Part shown: positions 17,241-23,625 of the stretch, one piece after another
Layout: each line of letters opens with the position of its first letter
Numbering within the stretch: position 1 is the first letter of the stretch
Program-made: the position numbers and the translations under genes
Notes under the pieces: model-generated
Seen by the model: only the letters and a program-made list of their open reading frames with translations
The model's database searches: none
Told to the model about the DNA's origin: nothing
Assembly: GCF_003957745.1 (NCBI RefSeq)
Contig: NZ_CP020373.1
Span: 1,054,001 to 1,118,000 of the forward strand
Direction: 5' to 3'
Source of the DNA: Shewanella khirikhana
GTDB lineage: Bacteria; Pseudomonadota; Gammaproteobacteria; Enterobacterales; Shewanellaceae
DNA: 64,000 nucleotides

Positions 17241-17540
17241 CTTATACACTGTTTCAATTTTTTGCCTTAACTCTTCGGGGCAACTGTCACTTATACAATT
17301 TTGAAAAAGCACTGCCTCAGCCTCTTTTAGTGACTCTAGCTTATGGATTGCCAGGGCACTGTTGCCTTGCTCAACCGCTAGAATTATTTCTGATGCCTTT
17401 TCGTAATGGAATAAAGCATTATCAATTGCGGTGGATTGAATGAACTTACCGATTTTATCGTCAGCCATGCGGTATCCATATGAGCTGCCAAGTATAAAAG
17501 ATCCAATTACAACAACAATTACGATTATAACTTTGAGCAT
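17235..17540 (-). CDS. Cassette C10: single-helix membrane-anchored protein, unknown
   Basis: 101 residues from ATG 17540 (MLKVIIVIVVVIGSFILGSS). This start is preferred to the ATG at 17558 because that one lies in the attC, and AAGAGAG stands just before 17540. One N-terminal helix is followed by a soluble helical domain (HYEKASEIILAVEQGNSALA) with two Cys close to the end (FQNCISDSCPEELR). It could be an anchored periplasmic protein. No family recognised. Confidence 0.65.
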   Translation of the reverse strand: MLKVIIVIVVVIGSFILGSSYGYRMADDKIGKFIQSTAIDNALFHYEKASEIILAVEQGNSALAIHKLESLKEAEAVLFQNCISDSCPEELRQKIETVYKP

Positions 17541-17553
17541 CTTACTCTCTTGA

Positions 17554-17632
17554 GCCATAACGCCTCAATAACCGGAGCAGCTTCGCTGCTTCCGGCGCAG
17601 AATGCGCGTAGCTGATTGACTTGTTATAAGGC
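17554..17632 (-). other. attC site of cassette C9
   Basis: Begins CATAACGCC and ends TTGTTATAAGGC; hairpin GGAGCAGCTTCGCTGCTTCC in the middle. It overlaps the C9 stop region by a few bases. Confidence 0.85.
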
Positions 17633-18055
17633 TATGACTTTGCACAAAGCCTCCTTAACGGCTTGACCAATATTAGCCGTTGACTTGTAGCCTTGTTCAT
17701 TAAGGCTGATCTCATCGCTAACCCAAATAAAATGATTGAACGGTTCTGAACCCCATTCAACAGATTGATACATATTCTCGCAAGCCTTGCCTAAATCTCT
17801 CAATGAGATTTCATTTGAGGCAATAAGTTCCAACATTCGCTGAGCAATTATTTTGCAATCATTCACGTTTATTGGATAAGCAATCAGATCTAGCTGATCT
17901 TGAAATTCAAGAGAAGAACCAGTTGATATATCAATCATCCAATCGGGAAAGTCATTGTGGTCAGCTATGTATCTATCAGCTAACCCGACTAGCTCTTGCT
18001 CCGAAATTAAACCTATTTTTTCTTCGATAAGCCAAGTTCTGGCTGTAGATCTCAT
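17624..18055 (-). CDS. Cassette C9: small soluble protein, unknown
   Basis: 143 residues, ATG 18055. It is acidic and mostly helical, with no membrane segment. Segments include LISEQELVGLADRYIADHND and WMIDISTGSSLEFQDQLDLI. The WMIDIS block and the late GSEPFNHFIWVSDE resemble small immunity-type proteins in general character only. No family is recognised and no catalytic motif seen. Confidence 0.6.
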   Translation of the reverse strand: MRSTARTWLIEEKIGLISEQELVGLADRYIADHNDFPDWMIDISTGSSLEFQDQLDLIAYPINVNDCKIIAQRMLELIASNEISLRDLGKACENMYQSVEWGSEPFNHFIWVSDEISLNEQGYKSTANIGQAVKEALCKVIAL

Positions 18056-18062
18056 TCCCTAA

Positions 18063-18145
18063 GCCTTATAACGCCGCGCACAGGGGCGCCCACGTTTTGG
18101 ACGTCCCAGCGACCAAAGGGAGCGTTTGCTGAGCCTTGTTATACG
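18063..18145 (-). other. attC site of cassette C8
   Basis: Begins CCTTATAACGCCGC and ends GAGCCTTGTTATACG; central hairpin GGGCGCCCACGTTTTGGACGTC. Confidence 0.85.
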
Positions 18146-18150
18146 TAAAC

Positions 18151-18504
18151 TTACCCACGTTTTCTGAACCACTCGCAAATAAACTTTATGTTATCGGCTG
18201 CAACGCCAATAGCCTGAAAAAATTGCACTGCCATAATGCCGTAGACAAAGCTCACGCCAGCGAGATAAATGGTGCCGTCAAAACCACCATAAGCCAACGC
18301 CAAAAAAGGATATGAGCTTATCGAAGCAACCAGCGCGTAAACATTTGGCCTGGATTTGATCGTGAGCACTGTTAGAAAGCCAGCCACCAAGCAAACCAAA
18401 ACGGCGAGCCCCAGACCAAGCGGCCATTCGTCAATACTCAGGGCTGCAACGAGCAAGCCGAGATTTGATCCGATTATGATACTAATCACAAGGCTATGCT
18501 TCAT
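18151..18504 (-). CDS. Cassette C8: polytopic membrane protein, unknown
   Basis: 117 residues from ATG 18504 (MKHSLVISIIIGSNLGLLVA). The longer frame starting at 18528 would begin inside the attC. Four hydrophobic stretches follow: the N-terminal one, LGLAVLVCLVAGFLTVLTI, YALVASISSYPFLALAYGGF and YLAGVSFVYGIMAVQFFQAI. The tail is cytoplasmic (ICEWFRKRG). No family recognised. Confidence 0.65.
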   Translation of the reverse strand: MKHSLVISIIIGSNLGLLVAALSIDEWPLGLGLAVLVCLVAGFLTVLTIKSRPNVYALVASISSYPFLALAYGGFDGTIYLAGVSFVYGIMAVQFFQAIGVAADNIKFICEWFRKRG

Positions 18505-18515
18505 AACATCTCGAC

Positions 18516-18643
18516 GTATAACGCCCAATTAAGGGGTGAACAACGCCTCACCCAAGCCTAAAGCATTGTGCCATAAACACTAAATTTGAAGTAGAAGCAA
18601 AAATGCCGAGCGTTGTGAATCCCTCTTAAATTGCTTGTTAAGT
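18516..18643 (-). other. attC site of cassette C7 (long type)
   Basis: About 128 bases. The outer arms AACGCCCAATTAAGGGGTGA and TCCCTCTTAAATTGCTTGTT flank a long asymmetric middle. The attC of C2 (20996-21122) has nearly the same arms, so these two form a second attC family of Vibrio-repeat-like length. Confidence 0.85.
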
Positions 18644-18644
18644 G

Positions 18645-19220
18645 CTAGTTTCGGTGGATTCTTCTTGTAGTCAAGACGATATCTTCTAAGCGGCTAGAGT
18701 TTGCTTTTAGCGCTTTATAAGTGTTATCTGAAATTGCTTCAAAGTTGTAACCTCTTCGGATCAAAGTCGAGCGTATAAATTCATAGCAATCATCGAAGCT
18801 ACCAAAGTTTCTATTTTCAACTTCAGCTAAAAAGTCATTGATTTGTTGGTCATTAGAGTCGACTGTGAAGTTGACCATCTGATTACCTTCTGCATCTCGT
18901 TTATTTAGGTAGTGGAGGATTGCCGGAACGACTACCGTAGCAACTAAAGTAGTACCAGCTATAACAAGCTCGATACTTCCTTCTTTGAACTCTTTGACTT
19001 GTATATCTTTGTTGTGCTTTTCGTAATATTTTCCTAGCGTCGCTCGATTTAAGTAAGACTTATCAATATCCTTCGCCGATTTTAATTTTGATTCACTTGA
19101 TTCATCTTGAGATTCTTCAATAAGTGTCGACACAACACTTAACCTAAGCAAGTCTAAGGAGAAAAAGCTCAACTCATACAATGTTGGTTCTTCAACATTC
19201 AACTTAACTCTAAATTCCAT
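18645..19220 (-). CDS. Cassette C7: helical protein with a central hydrophobic segment
   Basis: 191 residues from ATG 19220 (MEFRVKLNVEEPTLYELSFF), with AAAGG upstream; an earlier Met at 19259 lies at the attC edge. The first third is acidic (EESQDESSESKLKSAKDIDK). A hydrophobic segment IELVIAGTTLVATVVVPAIL lies at about 95-114. A soluble C-terminal domain of about 75 residues follows (FLAEVENRNFGSFDDCYEFI). The arrangement resembles effector-associated proteins with a domain, a membrane hairpin and a domain, but no named family is recognised. Confidence 0.6.
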   Translation of the reverse strand: MEFRVKLNVEEPTLYELSFFSLDLLRLSVVSTLIEESQDESSESKLKSAKDIDKSYLNRATLGKYYEKHNKDIQVKEFKEGSIELVIAGTTLVATVVVPAILHYLNKRDAEGNQMVNFTVDSNDQQINDFLAEVENRNFGSFDDCYEFIRSTLIRRGYNFEAISDNTYKALKANSSRLEDIVLTTRRIHRN

Positions 19221-19256
19221 ACAATTACCTTTACTCAATTGCCAATCTACTGCTGG

Positions 19257-19348
19257 CACTTAACGCTTTGCTAAGGGGCTGGCGCCACGCGCCAGTCCCA
19301 CGGAGCCAGCCTTTGCTGGCGAAGTAAACTTGAGCAACTGGTTATGTG
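19257..19348 (-). other. attC site of cassette C6
   Basis: Begins CTTAACGCTTTGC and ends ACTGGTTATGTGG; inner stems GGCGCCACGCGCC and GCCAGCC/GCTGGC. Close relative of the attC of C14. Confidence 0.85.
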
Positions 19349-19350
19349 GG

Positions 19351-19644
19351 CTAATGATTAGCACCAACTTTGCCCCAATCACCGTTCAAAACTTCTTCGA
19401 TAAATTCCTGAACACTATCTTCCGCTTCAATGTTGAAACACGAATAACCATAACCAAGGCTGACAATTTCGGTGCCGTAAGTAGCAAATTTATGACCATC
19501 ACTGTCAATCAACATACCTTGGACGGCTCCGTAACCGCGAATCAAACATGTAAACGTTTCAAAACCGTGAGATAGAGACAGTTGAAAAGGGCTGACTATA
19601 TCGATACTTGGATGCTCAACTAATTGGCGGAGTAGAGTTGTCAT
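19351..19644 (-). CDS. Cassette C6: small soluble protein, unknown
   Basis: 97 residues, ATG 19644 (MTTLLRQLVEHPSIDIVSPF). It looks beta-rich (LSHGFETFTCLIRGYGAVQG, FATYGTEIVSLGYGYSCFNI) with a helical, acidic C-terminus (SVQEFIEEVLNGDWGKVG). No signal peptide or membrane segment. No family recognised. Confidence 0.6.
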   Translation of the reverse strand: MTTLLRQLVEHPSIDIVSPFQLSLSHGFETFTCLIRGYGAVQGMLIDSDGHKFATYGTEIVSLGYGYSCFNIEAEDSVQEFIEEVLNGDWGKVGANH

Positions 19645-19653
19645 GGTTTATCC

Positions 19654-19712
19654 ACATAACGCCCTAAACACCGGCGCAGCACAGCTGCGTCGAGGTGGTT
19701 TTGCTTGTTAAG
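19654..19712 (-). other. attC site of cassette C5
   Basis: 59 bases: CATAACGCCCTAAAC at one end, TTGCTTGTTAAGC at the other; hairpin GGCGCAGCACAGCTGCGTC. Well-formed short attC. Confidence 0.88.
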
Positions 19713-19715
19713 CAC

Positions 19716-20006
19716 TTAAACATAATAAGATAGCGCAATTAATGGCTGCGCCCCCTGTTCTGTAAGTCGGTAGTTGATAAATGCAGTGCATTCTACAAGT
19801 GCATTGAATATTTCAGGACTCTTTTCTTTGAGCTTTTTAGCATTTTCAATATGGATGCTAATGACTTCGTTGCTGTCACTCATGCAATCATTCCACGCAT
19901 CCATATTTCTCCCGTAATACCCGGGAAAATTAAATGTTGCACTAAAGAAATCATGGAATGAATCCCAAGTGCTTATATCGTCAGAGTTAATTTTATATAT
20001 CTTCAT
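19716..20006 (-). CDS. Cassette C5: barstar-like (barnase inhibitor family) protein
   Basis: 96 residues, ATG 20006. The family hallmark is visible: STWDSFHDFFSATFNFPGYY followed by GRNMDAWNDCMSD, the barstar pattern FP-x-YYG-x-N-x-DA-x-x-DC. The rest (IENAKKLKEKSPEIFNALVE) is the second helix pair. Barstar binds and blocks barnase-type RNases. No barnase-like toxin is encoded in any neighbouring cassette, so it may act against an incoming toxin, or have another role as many orphan barstar-like proteins may. Confidence 0.8.
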   Translation of the reverse strand: MKIYKINSDDISTWDSFHDFFSATFNFPGYYGRNMDAWNDCMSDSNEVISIHIENAKKLKEKSPEIFNALVECTAFINYRLTEQGAQPLIALSYYV

Positions 20007-20016
20007 GTGTGTTGGT

Positions 20017-20090
20017 GCTTAACGCCCAAAGCAGCGGCGCGCGTTAGCGCGTCCAGCCCGCAGGGCAATGCTGCCTTTGCTTGTTATGTG
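20017..20090 (-). other. attC site of cassette C4
   Basis: Begins GCTTAACGCCC and ends TTGCTTGTTATGTG; hairpin CGGCGCGCGTTAGCGCGTC. Confidence 0.87.
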
Positions 20091-20097
20091 TTGATGA

Positions 20098-20340
20098 TTA
20101 CTCATAGATAGTTGCGGCCTGGATTGCATCTGCGAAGATCTGCCAGCTAGGAAGCTCTGAATCTGTGTCTAGTTTGAGATTTTTGTATAGATTACCTGAA
20201 CTTTCTAGCCACGCAGCCATAGCCTCTAGAAAAGATAATGTAGATACATTTTCCCACTTGGAAGTATCCTCAGAGCAAAGTCTACCAATAAGAGCGATCA
20301 GCTCCTCTTTACTTCCAATTTTTTCGTAGTCTATTTCCAT
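20098..20340 (-). CDS. Cassette C4: DUF7660-like small protein
   Basis: 80 residues from ATG 20340 (MEIDYEKIGSKEELIALIGR); a Met at 20376 in the same frame lies in the attC. The pattern WENVSTLSFLEAMAAWLESS, then YKN, PSW, FA and a final AATIYE fits the DUF7660 family as I remember it. The function of that family is not known. Members are common as small solitary genes, sometimes near toxin or immunity genes. The protein is acidic and helical, without a membrane segment. Confidence 0.65.
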   Translation of the reverse strand: MEIDYEKIGSKEELIALIGRLCSEDTSKWENVSTLSFLEAMAAWLESSGNLYKNLKLDTDSELPSWQIFADAIQAATIYE

Positions 20341-20359
20341 GCACTTACTCTGATTGACA

Positions 20360-20463
20360 CATAACGCCCGCAGCAACGGCTGGCCAAAACTGGCACCACA
20401 AATTGCGTAAGCAATTTTGGTGACAGGCTTTGGCCAGTCTGATTGCCTGCGCTTGTTAGGCTA
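20360..20463 (-). other. attC site of cassette C3
   Basis: Begins CATAACGCCCGC and ends GCTTGTTAGGCTA. The long stem CTGGCCAAA/TTTGGCCAG and inner TTGCGTAAGCAA give a clear hairpin. The boxes fit the attC consensus well. Confidence 0.9.
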
Positions 20464-20466
20464 CTT

Positions 20467-20985
20467 TTAGTTATTGTAAATGTCATTAGCACGAATGAAT
20501 TGATCGCTCATTTGAGGATACAACTCTGCCAGCTCAAACCATGTAATAAATGAAAGATCTTTAAATGATACCGGTGTATATTTTGATGAGTGCAGTCCTG
20601 CGATATATACCTGCTTTATCCCGAGATTTTTATTTTTCAGCAGGATTTCTGATGTCTCTTTCATGAGATTGAATTGCTTGGTTGAATAGCCTTGATGAGC
20701 CTTGGCTTCAATGATAACAATAGAATCGTTTGATAACGTCAGAACAAGATCGAAGGTCTGCTTTTCAAGCTGCTTTACTCTTTCTATAAGATTTGCATGA
20801 GCCAGGTCGCGAAGCATACATACTTCATAGCCAATATCTTCGACGGTAACATGGCTTGGTATAATAAGTCTGTCTCTCAGCTTAGTCCAAAATGGAGATG
20901 CATTAATCTTAAGAGCATGAAATAAAACTGCCGTAAAAAATCTTTCTTCACGAGTATTTTCAGCCCATTTTGGTAAATTCATCAT
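20467..20985 (-). CDS. Cassette C3: PD-(D/E)XK nuclease-like protein
   Basis: 172 residues, ATG 20985 (a second ATG follows at 20982). The core shows the nuclease-fold signature: FDLVLTLSNDSIVIIEAKAH, that is D79, then E93-x-K95 after a strand, followed by a QGYSTKQFNLMKET helix. The N-terminal half (NTREERFFTAVLFHALKINA) is helical. The later strand KQVYIAGLHSS and helix SFITWFELAELYP fit the second half of such folds. It could be a DNA-cleaving defence or repair protein. No methyltransferase or partner is in the neighbouring cassettes, so the target is unknown. Confidence 0.65.
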   Translation of the reverse strand: MMNLPKWAENTREERFFTAVLFHALKINASPFWTKLRDRLIIPSHVTVEDIGYEVCMLRDLAHANLIERVKQLEKQTFDLVLTLSNDSIVIIEAKAHQGYSTKQFNLMKETSEILLKNKNLGIKQVYIAGLHSSKYTPVSFKDLSFITWFELAELYPQMSDQFIRANDIYNN

Positions 20986-20995
20986 TTCTCACCTA

Positions 20996-21122
20996 GGCCT
21001 AACGCCCAATTAAGGTGTGAACCACGCTGACACATAATTCAACTTGATCACCGTAAACACCGGACTAAACCCAAACCAAAAATGCCAAGCGTGGTGAATC
21101 ACTCTTAAATTGTTTGTTATAG
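20996..21122 (-). other. attC site of cassette C2 (long type)
   Basis: About 127 bases. GCCTAACGCCCAATTAAGG at one end and CTCTTAAATTGTTTGTTATA at the other; inner arms ACCACGCT/AGCGTGGT. Same family as the attC of C7. Confidence 0.87.
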
Positions 21123-21647
21123 CTCTGCTATTTTTTGTGCCATGAGCTCTCTAAATAATTTTGTTTGTGCTTCAAAGTTTTCTTGAGCTGTATAGAATTT
21201 CTTTAAATCTGCACGCTTGAATTCACCATCAGGTTTGCAATACGCGAGTGCCTTGCCGCGCTCTTCAAAAACAAAGTTGTATTCTATTTCAAGATCAGGA
21301 AAGTATAGCTGCATGAGAGTTTGAAATCGTTGTTGGTCACCCTTTTCTTGAAGACGATTTTTCTGCGAAAGTTCCATCGCCTCTTCAGCTGAATATTTAC
21401 CCTGATACACAGGTATATAAATTAAATACAGCCCCGAAACATCAAGCTCCCATTTCTGAAAAAGAGTGTGCATTTCCTCAAGCTTTTCTCTCTTAAGTAC
21501 TCGTTCTTGAAGCATTACTTTATTTCGAAAATCAGCCTTTGCTCGCCTCTCCTGAGCAAGATTTGTAATGTAAACACCTAACAATGCAGCTACTGCAGTC
21601 ACAATAGGCATCAAATCTGATGCTTTAAATGCCAACTCTTGTTCCAA
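21117..21647 (-). CDS. Cassette C2: membrane-anchored coiled-coil protein, unknown
   Basis: 176 residues. The start codon is TTG at 21647, with a strong AGGAG six to seven bases before it; no ATG fits. One N-terminal helix (DLMPIVTAVAALLGVYITNL, about 11-30) is followed by a long charged coiled-coil region (ERRAKADFRNKVMLQERVLK) and a helical C-terminal domain. It should be anchored in the inner membrane with a cytoplasmic body. No enzyme motif and no family recognised. Confidence 0.65.
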   Translation of the reverse strand: MEQELAFKASDLMPIVTAVAALLGVYITNLAQERRAKADFRNKVMLQERVLKREKLEEMHTLFQKWELDVSGLYLIYIPVYQGKYSAEEAMELSQKNRLQEKGDQQRFQTLMQLYFPDLEIEYNFVFEERGKALAYCKPDGEFKRADLKKFYTAQENFEAQTKLFRELMAQKIAEL

Positions 21648-21663
21648 TTTTATCTCCTGAGCT

Positions 21664-21741
21664 ATAACGCCGCCAGCAGGGGCCGAAAAACCAGAGCGAA
21701 GCGGCGGTTTTTTGGTCCCTCTGGCTGGCCTTGTTAAACGC
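21664..21741 (-). other. attC site of cassette C1
   Basis: Begins ATAACGCCGCCAGC and ends GGCCTTGTTAAAC; stem CCAGCAGGG/CCCTCTGGCTGG and inner CCGAAAAACC/GGTTTTTTGG. It matches the attC of C11 from TAACGCC on; the base before that differs, marking the crossover edge. Confidence 0.9.
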
Positions 21742-21745
21742 GGAC

Positions 21746-22204
21746 TCAGAATAGTGTAAGAACATCATCGCTCCACTCATGACTGTATTTTGTCCACTTG
21801 GTGTCCGGAGGTGGGAAGCTGGTTCGGCAATAGCCTCTTTTAGCAACAAAGTCGAAAGCCGCATGAGGATAGCCGTTTATTAGTAATAGAGCCTTGTTTC
21901 CGTCTCCTGACCATACTATTTGTGCTTCCGAGGAAAGATGTTTGTCAGTGACATTGGCAACATTATAAATATGGAGGGCGTCGAGAATGGGGTTACCATC
22001 TCGGCTCCTATCTAGTCCGTATAAATATCCAGTGTCTCCGTCATCCTCGAACACTACCATATAGCTATTCTTGGGCGATCCACTTTCAAGAACAGTTTCT
22101 ACTCCAACAGTGAACTCTGTTTCGGCATATATCATTGCCTCATCGGCCATGCTAATAAGGCTCCAAGTAATCGTTATTGCTAGTAGTAGGTGCTTGATGT
22201 TCAT
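21746..22204 (-). CDS. Cassette C1: exported DUF2251-like protein (intact copy)
   Basis: 152 residues, ATG 22204, in the first position next to attI. The N-terminus MNIKHLLLAITITWSLISM is a signal peptide or anchor. The mature part has MVVFEDDGDTGYLYGLD and ILDALHIYNVANV, the pattern I associate with DUF2251. That family has no established function. Being first in the array, it is the cassette most likely to be transcribed from an integron promoter. A second, IS-split copy is C11 (15464-17146). Confidence 0.78.
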   Translation of the reverse strand: MNIKHLLLAITITWSLISMADEAMIYAETEFTVGVETVLESGSPKNSYMVVFEDDGDTGYLYGLDRSRDGNPILDALHIYNVANVTDKHLSSEAQIVWSGDGNKALLLINGYPHAAFDFVAKRGYCRTSFPPPDTKWTKYSHEWSDDVLTLF

Positions 22205-22208
22205 TTTC

Positions 22209-22280
22209 GTTTAACATTTGTATAACGAGCCGGCTCATTTATCACCTCAGACCAGTGAAAAGCGTGCTGGGGATTTTGTT
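22209..22280 (-). other. attI recombination site of the integron (approximate)
   Basis: The cassette copies end exactly at GTTTAAC (22209-22215), which fits RYYYAAC. On the minus strand the junction reads ATACAAATGTTAAACG, much like the ACAAAGTTAGGC end of attI1. The extent to the right is a guess, since the accessory integrase-binding repeats cannot be defined by eye. Confidence 0.7.
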
Positions 22281-22324
22281 TATTATTCTTTGGGTTAGCC
22301 GATTTTGTCCATATCAATTTACAA

Positions 22325-22348
22325 GCAAAGCGTGCCGGCACGCTTTGC
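22325..22348. repeat. Perfect 24-bp palindrome between attI and intI
   Basis: The half GCAAAGCGTGCC is followed directly by its exact reverse complement, with no loop bases. It lies about 110 bases from the attI junction and 170 bases before intI. It is not an attC (no terminal AAC/GTT boxes) and has no T-run, so it is not a terminator. It may be an operator or a cruciform-forming site. Confidence 0.85.
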
Positions 22349-22483
22349 GCTTTCTAATGGCCTGTTATCTGAAACCCGTCACCATCTAACAAACTAATTT
22401 AAAGGATAATTTAATTATTGAACAGATAAAACCGTGCCATCAACATCATAAAACCGTGCTTGCGTTTTTTCGAATACCAATAA

Positions 22484-22503
22484 TACTGTATTTATATACA
22501 GTT
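22484..22503 (+). promoter_or_regulatory. LexA (SOS) box before intI
   Basis: TACTGTATTTATATACAGTT fits the LexA consensus CTGT-N8-ACAG perfectly. It ends 16 bases before the intI start at 22520. LexA control of integrase genes is established for several integrons. The site should couple integrase transcription to DNA damage. Confidence 0.92.
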
Positions 22504-22519
22504 TGTAATGAGGTGTTGT

Positions 22520-23478
22520 ATGGGTAACAGTCCGTTCCTACAGGCAGTTCGTAATAGCATGCGTTTGAGAGGTTACAGTTTACGCACCGAAAGAACGTAT
22601 CTGCATTGGATTAAGTTTTACATACTGTTTCACCAAAAGCGTCACCCTGAAACTATGGGCGCTCAAGAAATCACAACGTTTTTAACCTACTTGGCGGTTG
22701 AGCGGCATGTGGCTGTAAACACACAAAAAGTTGCCTTGAACGCCTTGGTCTATCTCTATCATAAGTTCCTACAGACTGATCTCGGCGACCTGCCTTTTAC
22801 GCTTGCCTCTAAACAGCGTTATATACCTACCGTACTGTCAATCACTGAAGTTGCACAGATCCTCTCGAAGCTCAGTGGCGGGCCGTTACGTGTGATTCAA
22901 ATGCTTTACGGCAGTGGGCTGAGAGTGACTGAATGCCTAAGGCTTAGGATTCAGGATGTCGATCTCCAGCGGTTGTCTGTGACTGTGCATGATGGGAAAG
23001 GGAATAAAGACCGCCAAACCCTACTCAGTCGAAGTTGCCTAAATTGGTTACCTGAGCAAATTGAACGTTGTTTGCACATCCAGCAAAAAGACAACGAGAG
23101 CAATATCGGCCCATCTATGCCTGCCGCACTTTCAATAAAGTATCCAAACGCATTCCGCGATCCCAGTTGGATGTATATCTTTCCAAGTACCGTTTATGCC
23201 CCCATCCGATTACAGCTGAAGTTTGTCGCCATCATCTCCACGACAGTGTCATTCGTAAAGCACTAAAGCCCGCAGTGCGGGCTGCCGAAGTGCGGAAAAA
23301 GGTTAACTGCCATACCTTTCGCCACAGTTTTGCCACTCATCTTTTGCAGGCCGGTTACGATATCCGCACCGTGCAGGAGTTGCTTGGTCACAACGATGTG
23401 AAAACGACGCAAATTTATACCCATGTACTGGGTCAACACTATGCCGGAACTGTAAGCCCACTGGATAGACTGACATAA
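22520..23478 (+). pseudogene. intI: Integron integrase IntI, interrupted by a one-base frameshift
   Basis: Tyrosine recombinase of integrons. The start ATG 22520 (MGNSPFLQAVRNSMRLRGYS) has GAGGTG five bases upstream. The first frame runs to TAA at about 23264. It contains the first catalytic Arg (YGSGLRVTECLRLR, R135) and the IntI-specific insert (ESNIGPSMPAALSIKYPNAF). At about 23189-23192 the family reading FPST-x-LCPHP needs one more base. The next frame then continues RLCPHPITAEVCRHHLHDSV through CHTFRHSFATHLLQAG, LLGHND and the catalytic Tyr in QIYTHVLGQH, to TAA 23478. One added base gives exactly 320 codons, the usual length. As written, the protein lacks the HxxR, second His and Tyr, so it should be inactive. 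Confidence 0.9.
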
Positions 23479-23577
23479 GTGGTCTGCTTGATATCGATGT
23501 CGCTGGAAAAGCCATAGCTACCGCACGACGCTATTGAAGCTCAATAGCATCTATTACTGTGGTTCAGCAGCTTAAGT

Positions 23578-23625
23578 AAAAGAGGGGGAGGGCGAAGTGT
23601 AGGGATTTCCCTGCCTCTTTTTATT
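23578..23625 (+). terminator. Intrinsic terminator after intI
   Basis: Stem AAAAGAGG...CCTCTTTTT with inner GGGAGGG/CCCTGCC pairing, followed by TTATTTG. About 100 bases after the intI stop. Confidence 0.65.

Larger units (their letters stand above)
13461..23478. mobile_element. Chromosomal integron with about 15 gene cassettes
   Basis: The integron platform (intI, attI) is at the right end. Cassettes run leftward on the minus strand, one open reading frame each, separated by 14 attC sites of about 58-128 bases. Each attC begins with a YAAC-type box and ends with a GTTR-type box on the plus strand, with internal imperfect palindromes. The integrase is divergent from the cassettes, the standard layout. 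Cassette genes are AT-rich and mostly unlike database families I can name. Numbering here is from attI: C1 at 21.7-22.2 kb to C15 at 13.5-13.9 kb. Confidence 0.92.

Noticed and set aside
13938..21741. Repeated hairpin sequences about every 500 bases, possible CRISPR or REP array
   Set aside because: Spacing equals whole genes, ends fit attC boxes, and an integrase and attI lie at one end. These are integron attC sites.
22370..22395. Second attI or solo attC before intI (GTTATCT, ATCTAAC)
   Set aside because: Single boxes without a paired arm at suitable distance; the real junction is fixed at 22209-22215 by the cassette copies.
22520..23478. Programmed frameshift in intI
   Set aside because: No slippery heptamer or following hairpin is seen at 23180-23200, and other integrases are read in one frame. 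Loss of one C is simpler.
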